Origin: SZUA-36 sp963801195
Lineage (GTDB): Bacteria > Pseudomonadota > Gammaproteobacteria > Xanthomonadales > SZUA-36
Reading direction: 5' to 3'
Assembly: GCA_963801195.1 (NCBI GenBank)
Contig: CAWDDX010000005.1
Location: forward strand, 496,001-560,000
DNA length: 64,000 bases
The position numbers and the translations under genes are program-made. Shown in pieces: positions 19,258 through 27,133 of the stretch. The notes under the pieces were generated by a model, which had not been told where the DNA came from, searched no databases, and saw only the letters and a program-made list of their open reading frames with translations. Numbering within the stretch: position 1 is the stretch's first letter; every line of letters starts with the position of its first letter.

Positions 19258-19268
19258 GCTTTGAAGCC

Positions 19269-19290
19269 GTCATCCCGGCGCAGGTGTCAG
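19269..19290. repeat. truncated REP-like element
   Basis: GTCATCCCGGCGCAGGTGTC repeats the left arm of the element at 16293 but the second arm of the palindrome is lost. Confidence 0.55.
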
Positions 19291-19322
19291 TAAAAAAGAC
19301 GGTGCCGTGGAAAAGTACCCAA

Positions 19323-19775
19323 TTAATCAGAAACGTTTTTTAAACTGATCAACTCGATGCGAAACATCATCGCTGCATGTGCGGGCACTACCCCTTCCAC
19401 TTCTCTGTCGCCCCACGCCATGGAAGGGGGTACAAGGAGCATTCTTTTACCACCCGGTCGCATACCGATCACACCCTCGTTCCAACCTTGCATCACGCCC
19501 TCCGTGCCAATGACAAATGACACCGACTGACCCTGGTTACGGGAATTATAGATTTCCCTGCCCCTCGTGCCCTTCTCATCGAGCCATCCGACAAAGTGGA
19601 TCGTAGCCACCTGGCCGGCGACGGCCGCAGAACCCTGACCCATTTGCAAATCCTTGAAGCGCAAGCCACCGGGTCCAGCCTGGAAAGCGCCATCAGCAGC
19701 CCAGCTGCCGGCAGTGAGTCCAAGTGAAAGGAGCATCGTTGCAAGTAACAAAATTTTCTTCACCATTGGTTTCAT
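19323..19775 (-). CDS. exported FKBP-type peptidyl-prolyl cis-trans isomerase
   Basis: A 150-residue protein, probably periplasmic. I chose the start MKPMVKKILLLATMLLSLG, a basic stretch followed by a hydrophobic signal ending near SWAADGA; the longer upstream frame lies inside the neighbouring gene. The FKBP domain covers about residues 38-148: VATIHFVGWL, GVMQGWNEGVIGMRPGG, LLVPPSMAWGDREVEG and the final beta strand FRIELISL. It starts 16 bases after the upstream SGNH gene, so the two are probably one operon. Confidence 0.88.
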   Translation of the reverse strand: MKPMVKKILLLATMLLSLGLTAGSWAADGAFQAGPGGLRFKDLQMGQGSAAVAGQVATIHFVGWLDEKGTRGREIYNSRNQGQSVSFVIGTEGVMQGWNEGVIGMRPGGKRMLLVPPSMAWGDREVEGVVPAHAAMMFRIELISLKNVSD

Positions 19776-19791
19776 ATTACTAACATCCCGA

Positions 19792-21198
19792 TCAAGGTGA
19801 GCACAGCGGGTCATCGGCACCCCACGCTGAGCTGCACCATTCTTTTTCGGCCAGCAGCGAGTGTCCGGCTGTGCTGGGATGGAAGCAGTCACCACCATTG
19901 ACATGATTCGATCCGAAACGCACATCGAAGACATCGACATACTCGGCATTCAGCAACTGGCCATTTGCCTGGTACTCGCCGAGCACGCCACTCAGGACCG
20001 TATTGTAGTCATCCCTGATCCGGGTATGGAACGCCTTGCGGCGCTGGCAATTTGTGCCATCACCGGGGTAAACCGTGTCGGGATCCTCGCGCGAGACATC
20101 GCTGGCGCAATCGTCGCCAGCGTTTTCCAGCAGGACCTGGCATGGAACAAATGGCCAGGCGAAAGCCCTGCACCAGAAATTGTCCCGCTTTGCATTCCAC
20201 AGCCAGTAAATATCGGGGATTCCGGAAATGTGCACGTTGAGTGATTCGGGAAACGGCGCATTCGCCAACACATCCAGACCGGCGCGGTATTGGGCTTCAA
20301 ACACCGCCGGATCGGTCATGCTGCCAATATCGCTGGCGCAAACGTCGTTGTTTCCGAGCAGTATGGTGACCATACCGGCGGTGCCAGGTGGCACGCTCGC
20401 TGCCTGCGCTGCCACAGCTTGTGCCTGGGCCGCAAAATCCGCCATCACGGCGCCACTGACAGCCTGGTTGATAGCGCTATCCCTGCTGGCGTTGTTTTCC
20501 GTGTACGCTTGTGGATCGAGTGATTCGAAGCGCTCATTCATACTGTTGACGACGTCAGCGCCATCGTAGCCGCTGGACCACACCAATTGATGGTTGGCCG
20601 CACCGATTGTACCGTTGGCCGCTTCACCCTCACCGATGGAATCACCGACATTGAATTGGTTTGACGGGACGACGTCGGTGCCGGGAATTATTTGACAAAA
20701 CAGATCGCAATTGCTTCCTCCCGCCGGGTCTGCGTAATCGCACTCTTCATCGTATTCGATGATGCCGTTGCCACATACGGGCGTAGCGCTGCAGGCATTG
20801 GCACCGCAAATATTCATGTCACAGGTATCGTCGCCGCAGCAGTAACGGTTCTTTGGTTTGCCGTCCGTCTTACCGGGACAATCGCCGCAGCCAAGGCAAT
20901 CCTCGCCAGCGTTGCAGACGCCATCGTCATTACAGGTTGTGGGTGGACAGACGCCACAGTCGCTTGCACAACTGCTGCAGCTTTCACTGCCGTCACAGGT
21001 GCCATCGCCGCACACCGCTGGAGCGCCGCAATCCTCCGGGCAGCTTTGCTGCGTTTCGCCACCGCTGCATTTGTTGTCTCCACAGGTCGGCTTTGCAGCC
21101 TGGGCACTGCTTGCAAGGAGAAAAACCAGGGCCAAAACTGTCAATAAGCCCGCATAATTGCCCGCACATTTTATGCTCACACTATGGCTAATCTTCAA
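19792..21198 (-). CDS. secreted Cys-rich SGNH/GDSL-type hydrolase
   Basis: About 468 residues. The start is uncertain: the TTG at 21198 has a GGGGA site 6-7 bases upstream, and a TTG at 21216 is also open. A signal peptide ends in LASSAQAA. Residues about 37-145 hold tandem Cys-rich units such as CGDGTCDGSESCSSCASDCG, a pattern seen in extracellular proteins of myxobacteria and some Gammaproteobacteria. The C-terminal domain has SGNH blocks: NVGDSIGEG (nucleophile Ser), LLGNNDVC (block III) and DCFHPSTAGH (catalytic Asp and His). Likely an extracellular esterase or lipase; the substrate is unknown. Confidence 0.8.
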   Translation of the reverse strand: MKISHSVSIKCAGNYAGLLTVLALVFLLASSAQAAKPTCGDNKCSGGETQQSCPEDCGAPAVCGDGTCDGSESCSSCASDCGVCPPTTCNDDGVCNAGEDCLGCGDCPGKTDGKPKNRYCCGDDTCDMNICGANACSATPVCGNGIIEYDEECDYADPAGGSNCDLFCQIIPGTDVVPSNQFNVGDSIGEGEAANGTIGAANHQLVWSSGYDGADVVNSMNERFESLDPQAYTENNASRDSAINQAVSGAVMADFAAQAQAVAAQAASVPPGTAGMVTILLGNNDVCASDIGSMTDPAVFEAQYRAGLDVLANAPFPESLNVHISGIPDIYWLWNAKRDNFWCRAFAWPFVPCQVLLENAGDDCASDVSREDPDTVYPGDGTNCQRRKAFHTRIRDDYNTVLSGVLGEYQANGQLLNAEYVDVFDVRFGSNHVNGGDCFHPSTAGHSLLAEKEWCSSAWGADDPLCSP

Positions 21199-21369
21199 TG
21201 TTCTTTCCCCGGCCAATTTTATAAAAGTATAGCAGTTCAGTTAAGAGGTGCTTGAAAGATGTTGGCAAAGCCGACAAATTCGTAATTACTGCCAGACGTG
21301 ACAAAAAGTCCGGGTTGTCCGGTTTTTTTTGGTTGCTGCCTTTGTTTTCAGGTCGGCGCAGAATGAGGA

Positions 21370-21402
21370 GGTCCCGGCATTCGCCGGGATGCCGGTGTCA
21401 AT
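21370..21402. repeat. REP-like element
   Basis: A TCCCGGC/GCCGGGA stem with a four-base loop (21372-21389) continued by GCCGGTGTC. Same family as 16293-16401. It sits about 60 bases before the phosphonate cluster. Confidence 0.65.
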
Positions 21403-21419
21403 TTATGGGCATCTGTTTG

Positions 21420-21447
21420 TTGACATGGGGTTACAATACCCCGTCAA
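21420..21447 (+). promoter_or_regulatory. dyad upstream of the phosphonate cluster
   Basis: TTGAC-AT-GGGGT / ACCCC-GTCAA with loop TACAAT, ending 15 bases before the first start codon. It could be an operator or a leader hairpin. TTGACA and TACAAT resemble promoter hexamers but are only six bases apart, so they cannot form one promoter. Confidence 0.35.
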
Positions 21448-21461
21448 ACAGAGAAGCAAAG

Positions 21462-22223
21462 ATGCACGCTATTATACTTGCGGCCGGTCGCGGAAACCGC
21501 CTGGCTGAATTCAATCCGGATGGCCGGCCAAAGTGTCTGCTTGAATTTGGCGGGCGGACGCTATTGGATCGTCAGTTGGATATTCTCTTCCGGCTTGGCG
21601 TCGGACGAGTCACGCTGGTTGTCGGCTACGAGGCTGATTTGGTCATAGATCACGTGGGAACGCTGGCTTCACGCCCCGAAGTAGCATTTGTCTACAACCC
21701 GGCCTACCTCAAAGGCAGTGTCCTCAGCCTGCTTGCCGCCCGGGAAATCATGACCGGTGGCGAGCCGGTACTGGTCATGGATGCAGATGTCCTGTTCCAC
21801 CCCGGAATCCTGAAAAGACTGGTCGCATCACCGAACAAGAACTGTTTTCTGATCGACCGTGATTTTGCTGCCGGCGATGAACCTGTCAAAATCGCCCTCC
21901 ATCGAGGCCAAATGGTTGAGTTCAGGAAGGCCTTGCCGGCCGACCTGGCATTCGACACCCTCGGTGAGTCGGTCGGGTTTTTCAAATTCGACCCGGAGGT
22001 TGCGGCTGAAATCTCACGGATATGTGCCGCTTACGATACAGATGGCATGTCGGATGCGCCGCATGAAGAAGCCCTGAGGGACGTATTGCTTTCGATGGCA
22101 TCCGAATTTGCGTGTGAAGATGTCAGTGACTTGCCGTGGCTCGAAATAGATTTTCCCGAAGATATCGAACGGGCAATCAAACGGGTTTTACCGGCGATCA
22201 GAAGAGATTTCGCCGATTTTTGA
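21462..22223 (+). CDS. sugar-1-phosphate/LicC-like nucleotidyltransferase
   Basis: A 253-residue cytoplasmic enzyme of the NTP-transferase family (Rossmann-like GT-A fold). The N-terminal signature IILAAGRGNRLAEFNPDGRP followed by KCLLEFGG is intact, with the catalytic Arg and Lys; MDADVLFHPGIL holds the metal-binding Asp. I chose the ATG at 21462 (MHAIILAAGRG); the frame upstream has no function signs. It is the first gene of the phosphonate cluster and its stop lies 16 bases before the PEP mutase fusion. Likely role (inference): making a CMP-activated phosphonate, phosphocholine-like or polyol group. A plain sugar nucleotidyltransferase is the alternative. Confidence 0.82.
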   Translation: MHAIILAAGRGNRLAEFNPDGRPKCLLEFGGRTLLDRQLDILFRLGVGRVTLVVGYEADLVIDHVGTLASRPEVAFVYNPAYLKGSVLSLLAAREIMTGGEPVLVMDADVLFHPGILKRLVASPNKNCFLIDRDFAAGDEPVKIALHRGQMVEFRKALPADLAFDTLGESVGFFKFDPEVAAEISRICAAYDTDGMSDAPHEEALRDVLLSMASEFACEDVSDLPWLEIDFPEDIERAIKRVLPAIRRDFADF

Positions 22224-22239
22224 ACGGGAAGAATACACA

Positions 22240-23868
22240 GTGCGAAAAACAACCCAACTGAAAAACATGCTGACATCCGGTCAGACGGAATTCATCCTCG
22301 AGGCGCATAACGGTCTGTCCGCCCGTATTGTCGAAGAAGCCGGCTTCAAGGGTATCTGGGGTTCCGGACTGGCGCTGTCGGCCCAGCACGCGGTGCGTGA
22401 CAACAACGAACTTTCCTGGACCCAGGTGGTAGAGCAATTGGAGTTCATGACCGATGTCACCCGTATACCCATCCTGCTCGATGGCGACACCGGTTATGGA
22501 GATTTCAACAACATGCGCCGACTGGTGCGTAAACTCGGTCAGATCGGCGTGGCGGGCGTGTGTATCGAAGACAAGTTATTCCCAAAGACCAACAGCTTTA
22601 TCCAGGGTGAAGCGCAACCGTTGGAAGATATCCAGACCTTTTGCGGCAAAATCCAGGCGGGCAAGGATTCGCAGGTAGACGATGACTTCTGCATCGTCGC
22701 GCGGGTCGAGGCGTTCATCGCGGGTTGGGGTCTCGACGAGGCCCTGAAACGCGCCGAGGCTTACCACGCGGCAGGCGCGGACGCGATCCTGATCCACAGC
22801 AAGCAAAGCCAGCCCGACCAGGTGCTTGAATTTGCCACCGAATGGGACAACCGCAGTCCGCTGGTAATCGTTCCGACCAAGTACTACGCAACGCCGACCG
22901 AGGTGTTTGAAGAGGCGAAAATCAGCCTGGTCATCTGGGCCAATCACATGATACGCACCTGTATCTCAGCCATGCAAAAGACCGCATCGAATATCCATGA
23001 GAAACGTTCGCTGGTCGAGTGCGAAGGCCTTATCGCCACGGTGCCAGAGATATTCCGGCTGCAGGGGGCGGACGAACTGCTCGAGGCCGAGAAACGCTAT
23101 GCGCGTGGCGGCGGTGAGCCGGTTTCGGCGATCATCCTGGCGGCATCGAGGGGTCACGGTATGGACGACTTGACCAGTGAGCGGCCAAAAGTGATGTTGC
23201 CGGTCGGGGGCGTACCCCTGTTGCGCCGCCAGATTGACAAGTTCAAGAAGCAGGGCATTAACGATATTACCGTGGTCGCGGGGTACCGGCACGACGCCAT
23301 CGACGTGCAGGGCGGCAAAATCGTGCTCAACGAGGACTGGGAATCGACCGGCGAACTCGCATCGCTGGCCTGCGCGCTGGACAGCATAACGACGGACACC
23401 GTTATCATTTATGGCGACCTGTTGTTCCGATCATACATGTTGCACAACCTGCTCGACTGGAAGGCGGAACTGTTGGTGGCGGTCGATTCTTCGGCGATTT
23501 CCAACGTGGTCGGGAATGCCACCGACCTCGCCTATTGTTCGGCGCCCGACAACCGCGCCATGTACCAGCAGAAAGTCAGCCTCGACCGGGTAACCCCCGA
23601 GGTCGATTACAAGGAAAGACAGCCGGACGGGCGCTGGATCGGTATGATGCGGGTCGCGGGGCAGGGTGTGGATCATCTGCGCTCGGCGATGAAGACCCTG
23701 AAAAAAGACACCAGGTTCAAAAACCTGGGGATGCCGGACCTGCTCAACCAGTTGATCGCCGACGGCCACGCACCGCAGGTGCAGTACGTCAACGGACACT
23801 GGATGGACATCAACAACCTGGGCGACCTGTACCGCGCGGGTACGTTTGAACATATCGTTGGCGAATAA
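22240..23868 (+). CDS. phosphoenolpyruvate mutase fused to a nucleotidyltransferase (PepM-PntC-like)
   Basis: A 542-residue two-domain protein starting at GTG 22240 behind GGGAAGA. Residues 1-290 are a PEP mutase of the isocitrate lyase superfamily: GIWGSGLALSA, Asp54 in DNNELSW, DGDTGYGDFN, and the mutase signature EDKLFPKTNS at 110-119 (EDK-x5-NS), which separates true mutases from lyases. It catalyses PEP to phosphonopyruvate, the committed step to C-P compounds. Residues about 295-542 are a nucleotidyltransferase: AIILAASRGHGMDDLTSERP, KVMLPVGG and YGDLLFR. Such fusions with phosphonate cytidylyltransferase (PntC) are known in other phosphonate loci; CTP:phosphonate activity here is by family and fusion logic. 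Confidence 0.9.
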   Translation: MRKTTQLKNMLTSGQTEFILEAHNGLSARIVEEAGFKGIWGSGLALSAQHAVRDNNELSWTQVVEQLEFMTDVTRIPILLDGDTGYGDFNNMRRLVRKLGQIGVAGVCIEDKLFPKTNSFIQGEAQPLEDIQTFCGKIQAGKDSQVDDDFCIVARVEAFIAGWGLDEALKRAEAYHAAGADAILIHSKQSQPDQVLEFATEWDNRSPLVIVPTKYYATPTEVFEEAKISLVIWANHMIRTCISAMQKTASNIHEKRSLVECEGLIATVPEIFRLQGADELLEAEKRYARGGGEPVSAIILAASRGHGMDDLTSERPKVMLPVGGVPLLRRQIDKFKKQGINDITVVAGYRHDAIDVQGGKIVLNEDWESTGELASLACALDSITTDTVIIYGDLLFRSYMLHNLLDWKAELLVAVDSSAISNVVGNATDLAYCSAPDNRAMYQQKVSLDRVTPEVDYKERQPDGRWIGMMRVAGQGVDHLRSAMKTLKKDTRFKNLGMPDLLNQLIADGHAPQVQYVNGHWMDINNLGDLYRAGTFEHIVGE

Positions 23869-23894
23869 GAAAAGTCACCGGGCCGGGGAAAATC

Positions 23895-25046
23895 GTGATT
23901 GAGGCAAGAGAATTCGTTGGACCGGCTACGCGGCTGGGGTTTGATTTCTGGGCCGGTGTGCCCTGTTCCTTCCTGACACCGTTTATCAACTACACCATCG
24001 GAGATGACGGCCTGACCTATATTTCCGCAGCCAATGAAGGCGATGCGGTCGCGGCCGCCACCGGTGCGGCACTGGGCGGACACCGTTCGGTGGCGATGAT
24101 GCAGAATTCCGGTTTGGGCAACGCCGTCAGCCCGCTAACCTCCCTGAACCACGTGTTTCGCATCCCCATTTTGCTCATTGTTACCTTGCGCGGCGAACCC
24201 GGCAAACCGGACGAACCGCAGCACGAGTTGATGGGGCAAATAACCCCGGAAATCCTCGACACCATGCGCATTGCATGGGACTGGTTTCCCGAACGTGGAG
24301 AAGATGTGGACAATGTCCTGAAAACGGCTATCGCGCACATGGATGCCACCGGCAGGCCCTACGCACTGATCATGAAGAAGGGCATGATCGCGCCTTACCC
24401 GTTGAAACAGGTTCATGACCGCGAAAAATCCGCTACCGGTATGGCGCCGGAACCTGGTAACAAGGGAATTGAACCACCCAGCCGGCACAACGTATTAAAA
24501 CAGCTCGTGGCGGACTGTGACGTGTCAGAAACGGTGCTGATCGCATCCACCGGTTTCAACGGGCGCGAGTTATACGCCATTGCCGATCGTCCGAATCAGC
24601 TGTACATGGTGGGTTCCATGGGATGCGCGGCCTCGTTGGGACTCGGTCTTTCACTGGTCAGACCGGACAAGAAGGTCGTTGTCATCGATGGCGACGGCGC
24701 CGTATTGATGCGGATGGGTAACATGGCTACGGTGGGTGCCTGCGCTGGCGATAATTTCTATCACGTTCTACTTGATAATCACGTTCACGAGTCGACCGGC
24801 GGCCAGGCAACGGTCAGCCCGGCGGTCGATTTCCCGGCCATTGCAGCGGCCTGTGCATACCAGTCAGTCTCCTCCAAACCGGGAACCGGCGGATTACTTC
24901 AATCGAAAGCGCCGGCATTCCTGTATGTGGAGACCGGTCCGGGTGTTCCTGAGGGGCTGCCGCGCCCATCCGTCAAGCCGGCAGATGTTGCCAGGCGGCT
25001 GATGACGCACCTGGATGTAAGGGCCGCATGGATGAACGCACAATAA
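23895..25046 (+). CDS. phosphonopyruvate decarboxylase
   Basis: A 383-residue TPP-dependent enzyme that converts phosphonopyruvate to phosphonoacetaldehyde, pulling the unfavourable mutase reaction forward. N-terminal Pyr domain: GVPCSFLTPFINY and ISAANEGDAVAAATGAALGG, with the cofactor-activating Glu at about 47. C-terminal PP domain: the TPP motif from GDGAVLMRMGN to LLDN and the following HESTGGQAT, typical of phosphonopyruvate decarboxylase. GTG start 26 bases after the PEP mutase stop. No break or missing motif seen. Confidence 0.92.
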   Translation: MIEAREFVGPATRLGFDFWAGVPCSFLTPFINYTIGDDGLTYISAANEGDAVAAATGAALGGHRSVAMMQNSGLGNAVSPLTSLNHVFRIPILLIVTLRGEPGKPDEPQHELMGQITPEILDTMRIAWDWFPERGEDVDNVLKTAIAHMDATGRPYALIMKKGMIAPYPLKQVHDREKSATGMAPEPGNKGIEPPSRHNVLKQLVADCDVSETVLIASTGFNGRELYAIADRPNQLYMVGSMGCAASLGLGLSLVRPDKKVVVIDGDGAVLMRMGNMATVGACAGDNFYHVLLDNHVHESTGGQATVSPAVDFPAIAAACAYQSVSSKPGTGGLLQSKAPAFLYVETGPGVPEGLPRPSVKPADVARRLMTHLDVRAAWMNAQ

Positions 25047-25144
25047 CATTTATCGACACCGTTTCTGCGCAGTCGGATGGATAAAACATTCATATCCCGT
25101 GCCGAAATCAAGTAAAATTTGCGCCTGTAAACGGAGAGCATCAA

Positions 25145-25744
25145 ATGGTTAAAGAGCGGATCACAATGATGGGCAAACGCGCCGGCCTGCTGGGTTGGTT
25201 CGATCTCATTCGCTTCAATGAAATCCTGCGCCAGGTGATCGGCTTGCTGCTGGTTGCCGTGTGCGCATATTTTGCCAGGCCGGATGCGGGAACCGTCTCG
25301 ATAGGACTGGCGCTTGCCGTGATTGGACAGGTTTTTCGTATTTATGCCGCCGGTTATATATTCAAGAATAAGCAACTGGCATCGACCGGTCCGTATGCGC
25401 TGGTCCGGCACCCCTTGTACCTTGGCAACTTTATTATACTTATGGGTTTCACTATAGCTTCCGCCAACCTTTACGTGGTTGCCGGTGTGATCGTTTTCTT
25501 CCTCGTCTGGTATCCGGCAGCCATAGCCTATGAGGACAGCAAGCTGGAGAATATTTTTGGTGAACAATGGCGTGCATGGAGTAAGAACATCCGCGCCATG
25601 ATCCCGGGTCGCGTTCGTTTGTCAGACCTCAAAGCCAACGGCTGGGATACTTATCAGTCGTTGATCCGCAATGGTGAATTGCCCATTTCGCTTTACTTGT
25701 TGAGCTGTGGAATATGGTTGTGGGTCGTGAGTCACAACCACTAG
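25145..25744 (+). CDS. small membrane methyltransferase (ICMT/PEMT-like)
   Basis: 199 residues with about four membrane helices. TGPYALVRHPLYLGNFIILM followed by the conserved acidic segment YEDSKLENIFGEQW is the signature of the isoprenylcysteine methyltransferase/phospholipid methyltransferase family, which uses S-adenosylmethionine at the inner membrane. A GGAGAG site precedes the ATG. Being inside a phosphonate cluster, it could N-methylate an aminoethylphosphonate lipid or head group; that is inference, as the family also methylates many unrelated substrates. A second, distinct member is at 44534-45283. Confidence 0.8.
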   Translation: MVKERITMMGKRAGLLGWFDLIRFNEILRQVIGLLLVAVCAYFARPDAGTVSIGLALAVIGQVFRIYAAGYIFKNKQLASTGPYALVRHPLYLGNFIILMGFTIASANLYVVAGVIVFFLVWYPAAIAYEDSKLENIFGEQWRAWSKNIRAMIPGRVRLSDLKANGWDTYQSLIRNGELPISLYLLSCGIWLWVVSHNH

Positions 25745-25799
25745 TCACAGCCTGCAACATCGTGATTTTTCATATTCCGTTTCTACCCAGGATGCATAC

Positions 25800-26885
25800 G
25801 TGAGACCGATACTTCTTAATCCAGGCCCGGTTTCGTTAAGTCAAGGCGTGCGAGATGCCGTGGCGCAGGTGGATTTGTGTCATCGCGAAACCGAGTATTT
25901 CGATCTGCAGGATGCGGTCATTCAAGGCCTTTTGGATGTCTACGATTGTGACCCTGCACAATGGGCCGCCGTTCTGATCGGTGGTTCCGGTACCACGGCC
26001 CTCGAAGCCATGATGGCGTCATTACTGCCAACTGATGCGTATGTGCTGGTACTTGAAAATGGTGTCTATGGTGAGCGCCTGAGCCGGATTGCCGATATTC
26101 ACGGTATCCGCAGCCATGCGCTCAAGGCCGGCTGGGGTGACGCAATTGATTTGCAGGCCGTCGCCGACAGCCTGGCGACGGGTGATTTCTCGCATGTCCT
26201 GGCCGTCCATCACGAAACCACGACCGGCCGTCTGAACCCGGTGGATGAAATTGCAGCCTTGTGTTTGGACAGCGGCACTCAACTCTTGCTGGATGCGGTC
26301 TCAAGTTTTGCTGCAGAGGCCATCCCATTTGCAAATGACGCGCTCGTGGCGATCGCCGCAACCGCGAACAAGTGTCTGCACGGCATTCCCGGCCTGGCGA
26401 TGGTGCTGTGCCGGCAAACTGCGCTGCACCACGATATCGAGCCGCGCACCCTGAGTTTGCATCTGCCTGTATGGGCGGAGCAACAGGCCAGGCGGTCGAC
26501 GCCTTTCACGCCACCGGTCAACGGCTTGCTTGGACTTGCCCAGGCATTGAAAGAACTCGAAAAGCAAGGGGGCTGGAAATCACGACGTTTGCATTACCGC
26601 AAACTCGCCGCACGTGTCGCCGAAACCTGTCGGCAACTGGGTGTCGGGGAATGGTTACCGGCCAAAGACAGTTCCTGTGTACTTCACAGTTATCACCTGC
26701 CTGCCGGCTTGACTTACAATCAGTTGCACGATGGTTTGAAACAGCAGGGCTTTATAATCTATGCCGGCCAGGGCAAGCTGGCTGAACAACTGTTCAGGAT
26801 TTCCACCATGGGTGAAATCAGCGATTACGACATGGCCCGACTTGAACAGGCGCTCAGACTGGTTATTGGGGGTGTGGAGAATTGA
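25800..26885 (+). CDS. 2-aminoethylphosphonate-pyruvate transaminase-like aminotransferase
   Basis: A 361-residue class V, fold-type I PLP enzyme with GTG start. LLNPGPVSLSQGVRDAV at the N-terminus and the DLCHRE segment are typical of PhnW-type AEP transaminases. LIGGSGTTALEAMMAS binds the cofactor phosphate, HHETTTGRLNP is the substrate/cofactor loop, DAVSSFAAEAIPF carries the PLP-pyridine Asp, and ATANKCLHGIPG holds the Schiff-base Lys. In this cluster the direction would be phosphonoacetaldehyde plus amino donor to AEP; PhnW of degradation pathways runs the other way. Confidence 0.87.
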   Translation: MRPILLNPGPVSLSQGVRDAVAQVDLCHRETEYFDLQDAVIQGLLDVYDCDPAQWAAVLIGGSGTTALEAMMASLLPTDAYVLVLENGVYGERLSRIADIHGIRSHALKAGWGDAIDLQAVADSLATGDFSHVLAVHHETTTGRLNPVDEIAALCLDSGTQLLLDAVSSFAAEAIPFANDALVAIAATANKCLHGIPGLAMVLCRQTALHHDIEPRTLSLHLPVWAEQQARRSTPFTPPVNGLLGLAQALKELEKQGGWKSRRLHYRKLAARVAETCRQLGVGEWLPAKDSSCVLHSYHLPAGLTYNQLHDGLKQQGFIIYAGQGKLAEQLFRISTMGEISDYDMARLEQALRLVIGGVEN

Positions 26886-26887
26886 AC

Positions 26888-27133
26888 ATGGCAAAATACA
26901 ACAGGCCGCGATCAAGCCGAATCCGCTTGCTGGTCACGGTATTGCTTGCCTCGCTGTTGCTGCCGATACCGGCACTGGCTTACCTGGATCCGTCGACCGG
27001 CAGCATGCTGATTTCAGCGATCGTGGGGCTGTTTGCCTCGCTGGCGCTCGCTATCAAGACCTACTGGTACCGTATCAAGGCGTTTTTTAAACGCAAACCC
27101 ACGCAATCAGACGGCGACGATGGAGCTGCGTAA
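26888..27133 (+). CDS. small membrane protein with DPSTGS motif
   Basis: 81 residues: basic N-terminus, hydrophobic segment ending in LPIPALAYLDPSTGSML, a second hydrophobic helix and a basic tail with KRKP. Proteins with a signal followed by YLDP(G/S)TGS are common beside TagF-like and polysaccharide export genes; no function is established that I can name. I chose ATG 26888 with a GGAG nearby over the TTG at 26882. Its 3' end overlaps the next gene by 14 bases, so both are probably translated together. Confidence 0.7.
   Translation: MAKYNRPRSSRIRLLVTVLLASLLLPIPALAYLDPSTGSMLISAIVGLFASLALAIKTYWYRIKAFFKRKPTQSDGDDGAA

Noticed and set aside
21420..21437. Promoter TTGACA...TACAAT before the phosphonate cluster
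   Set aside because: The hexamers are only six bases apart, so they cannot form one sigma70 promoter; recorded instead as a dyad.
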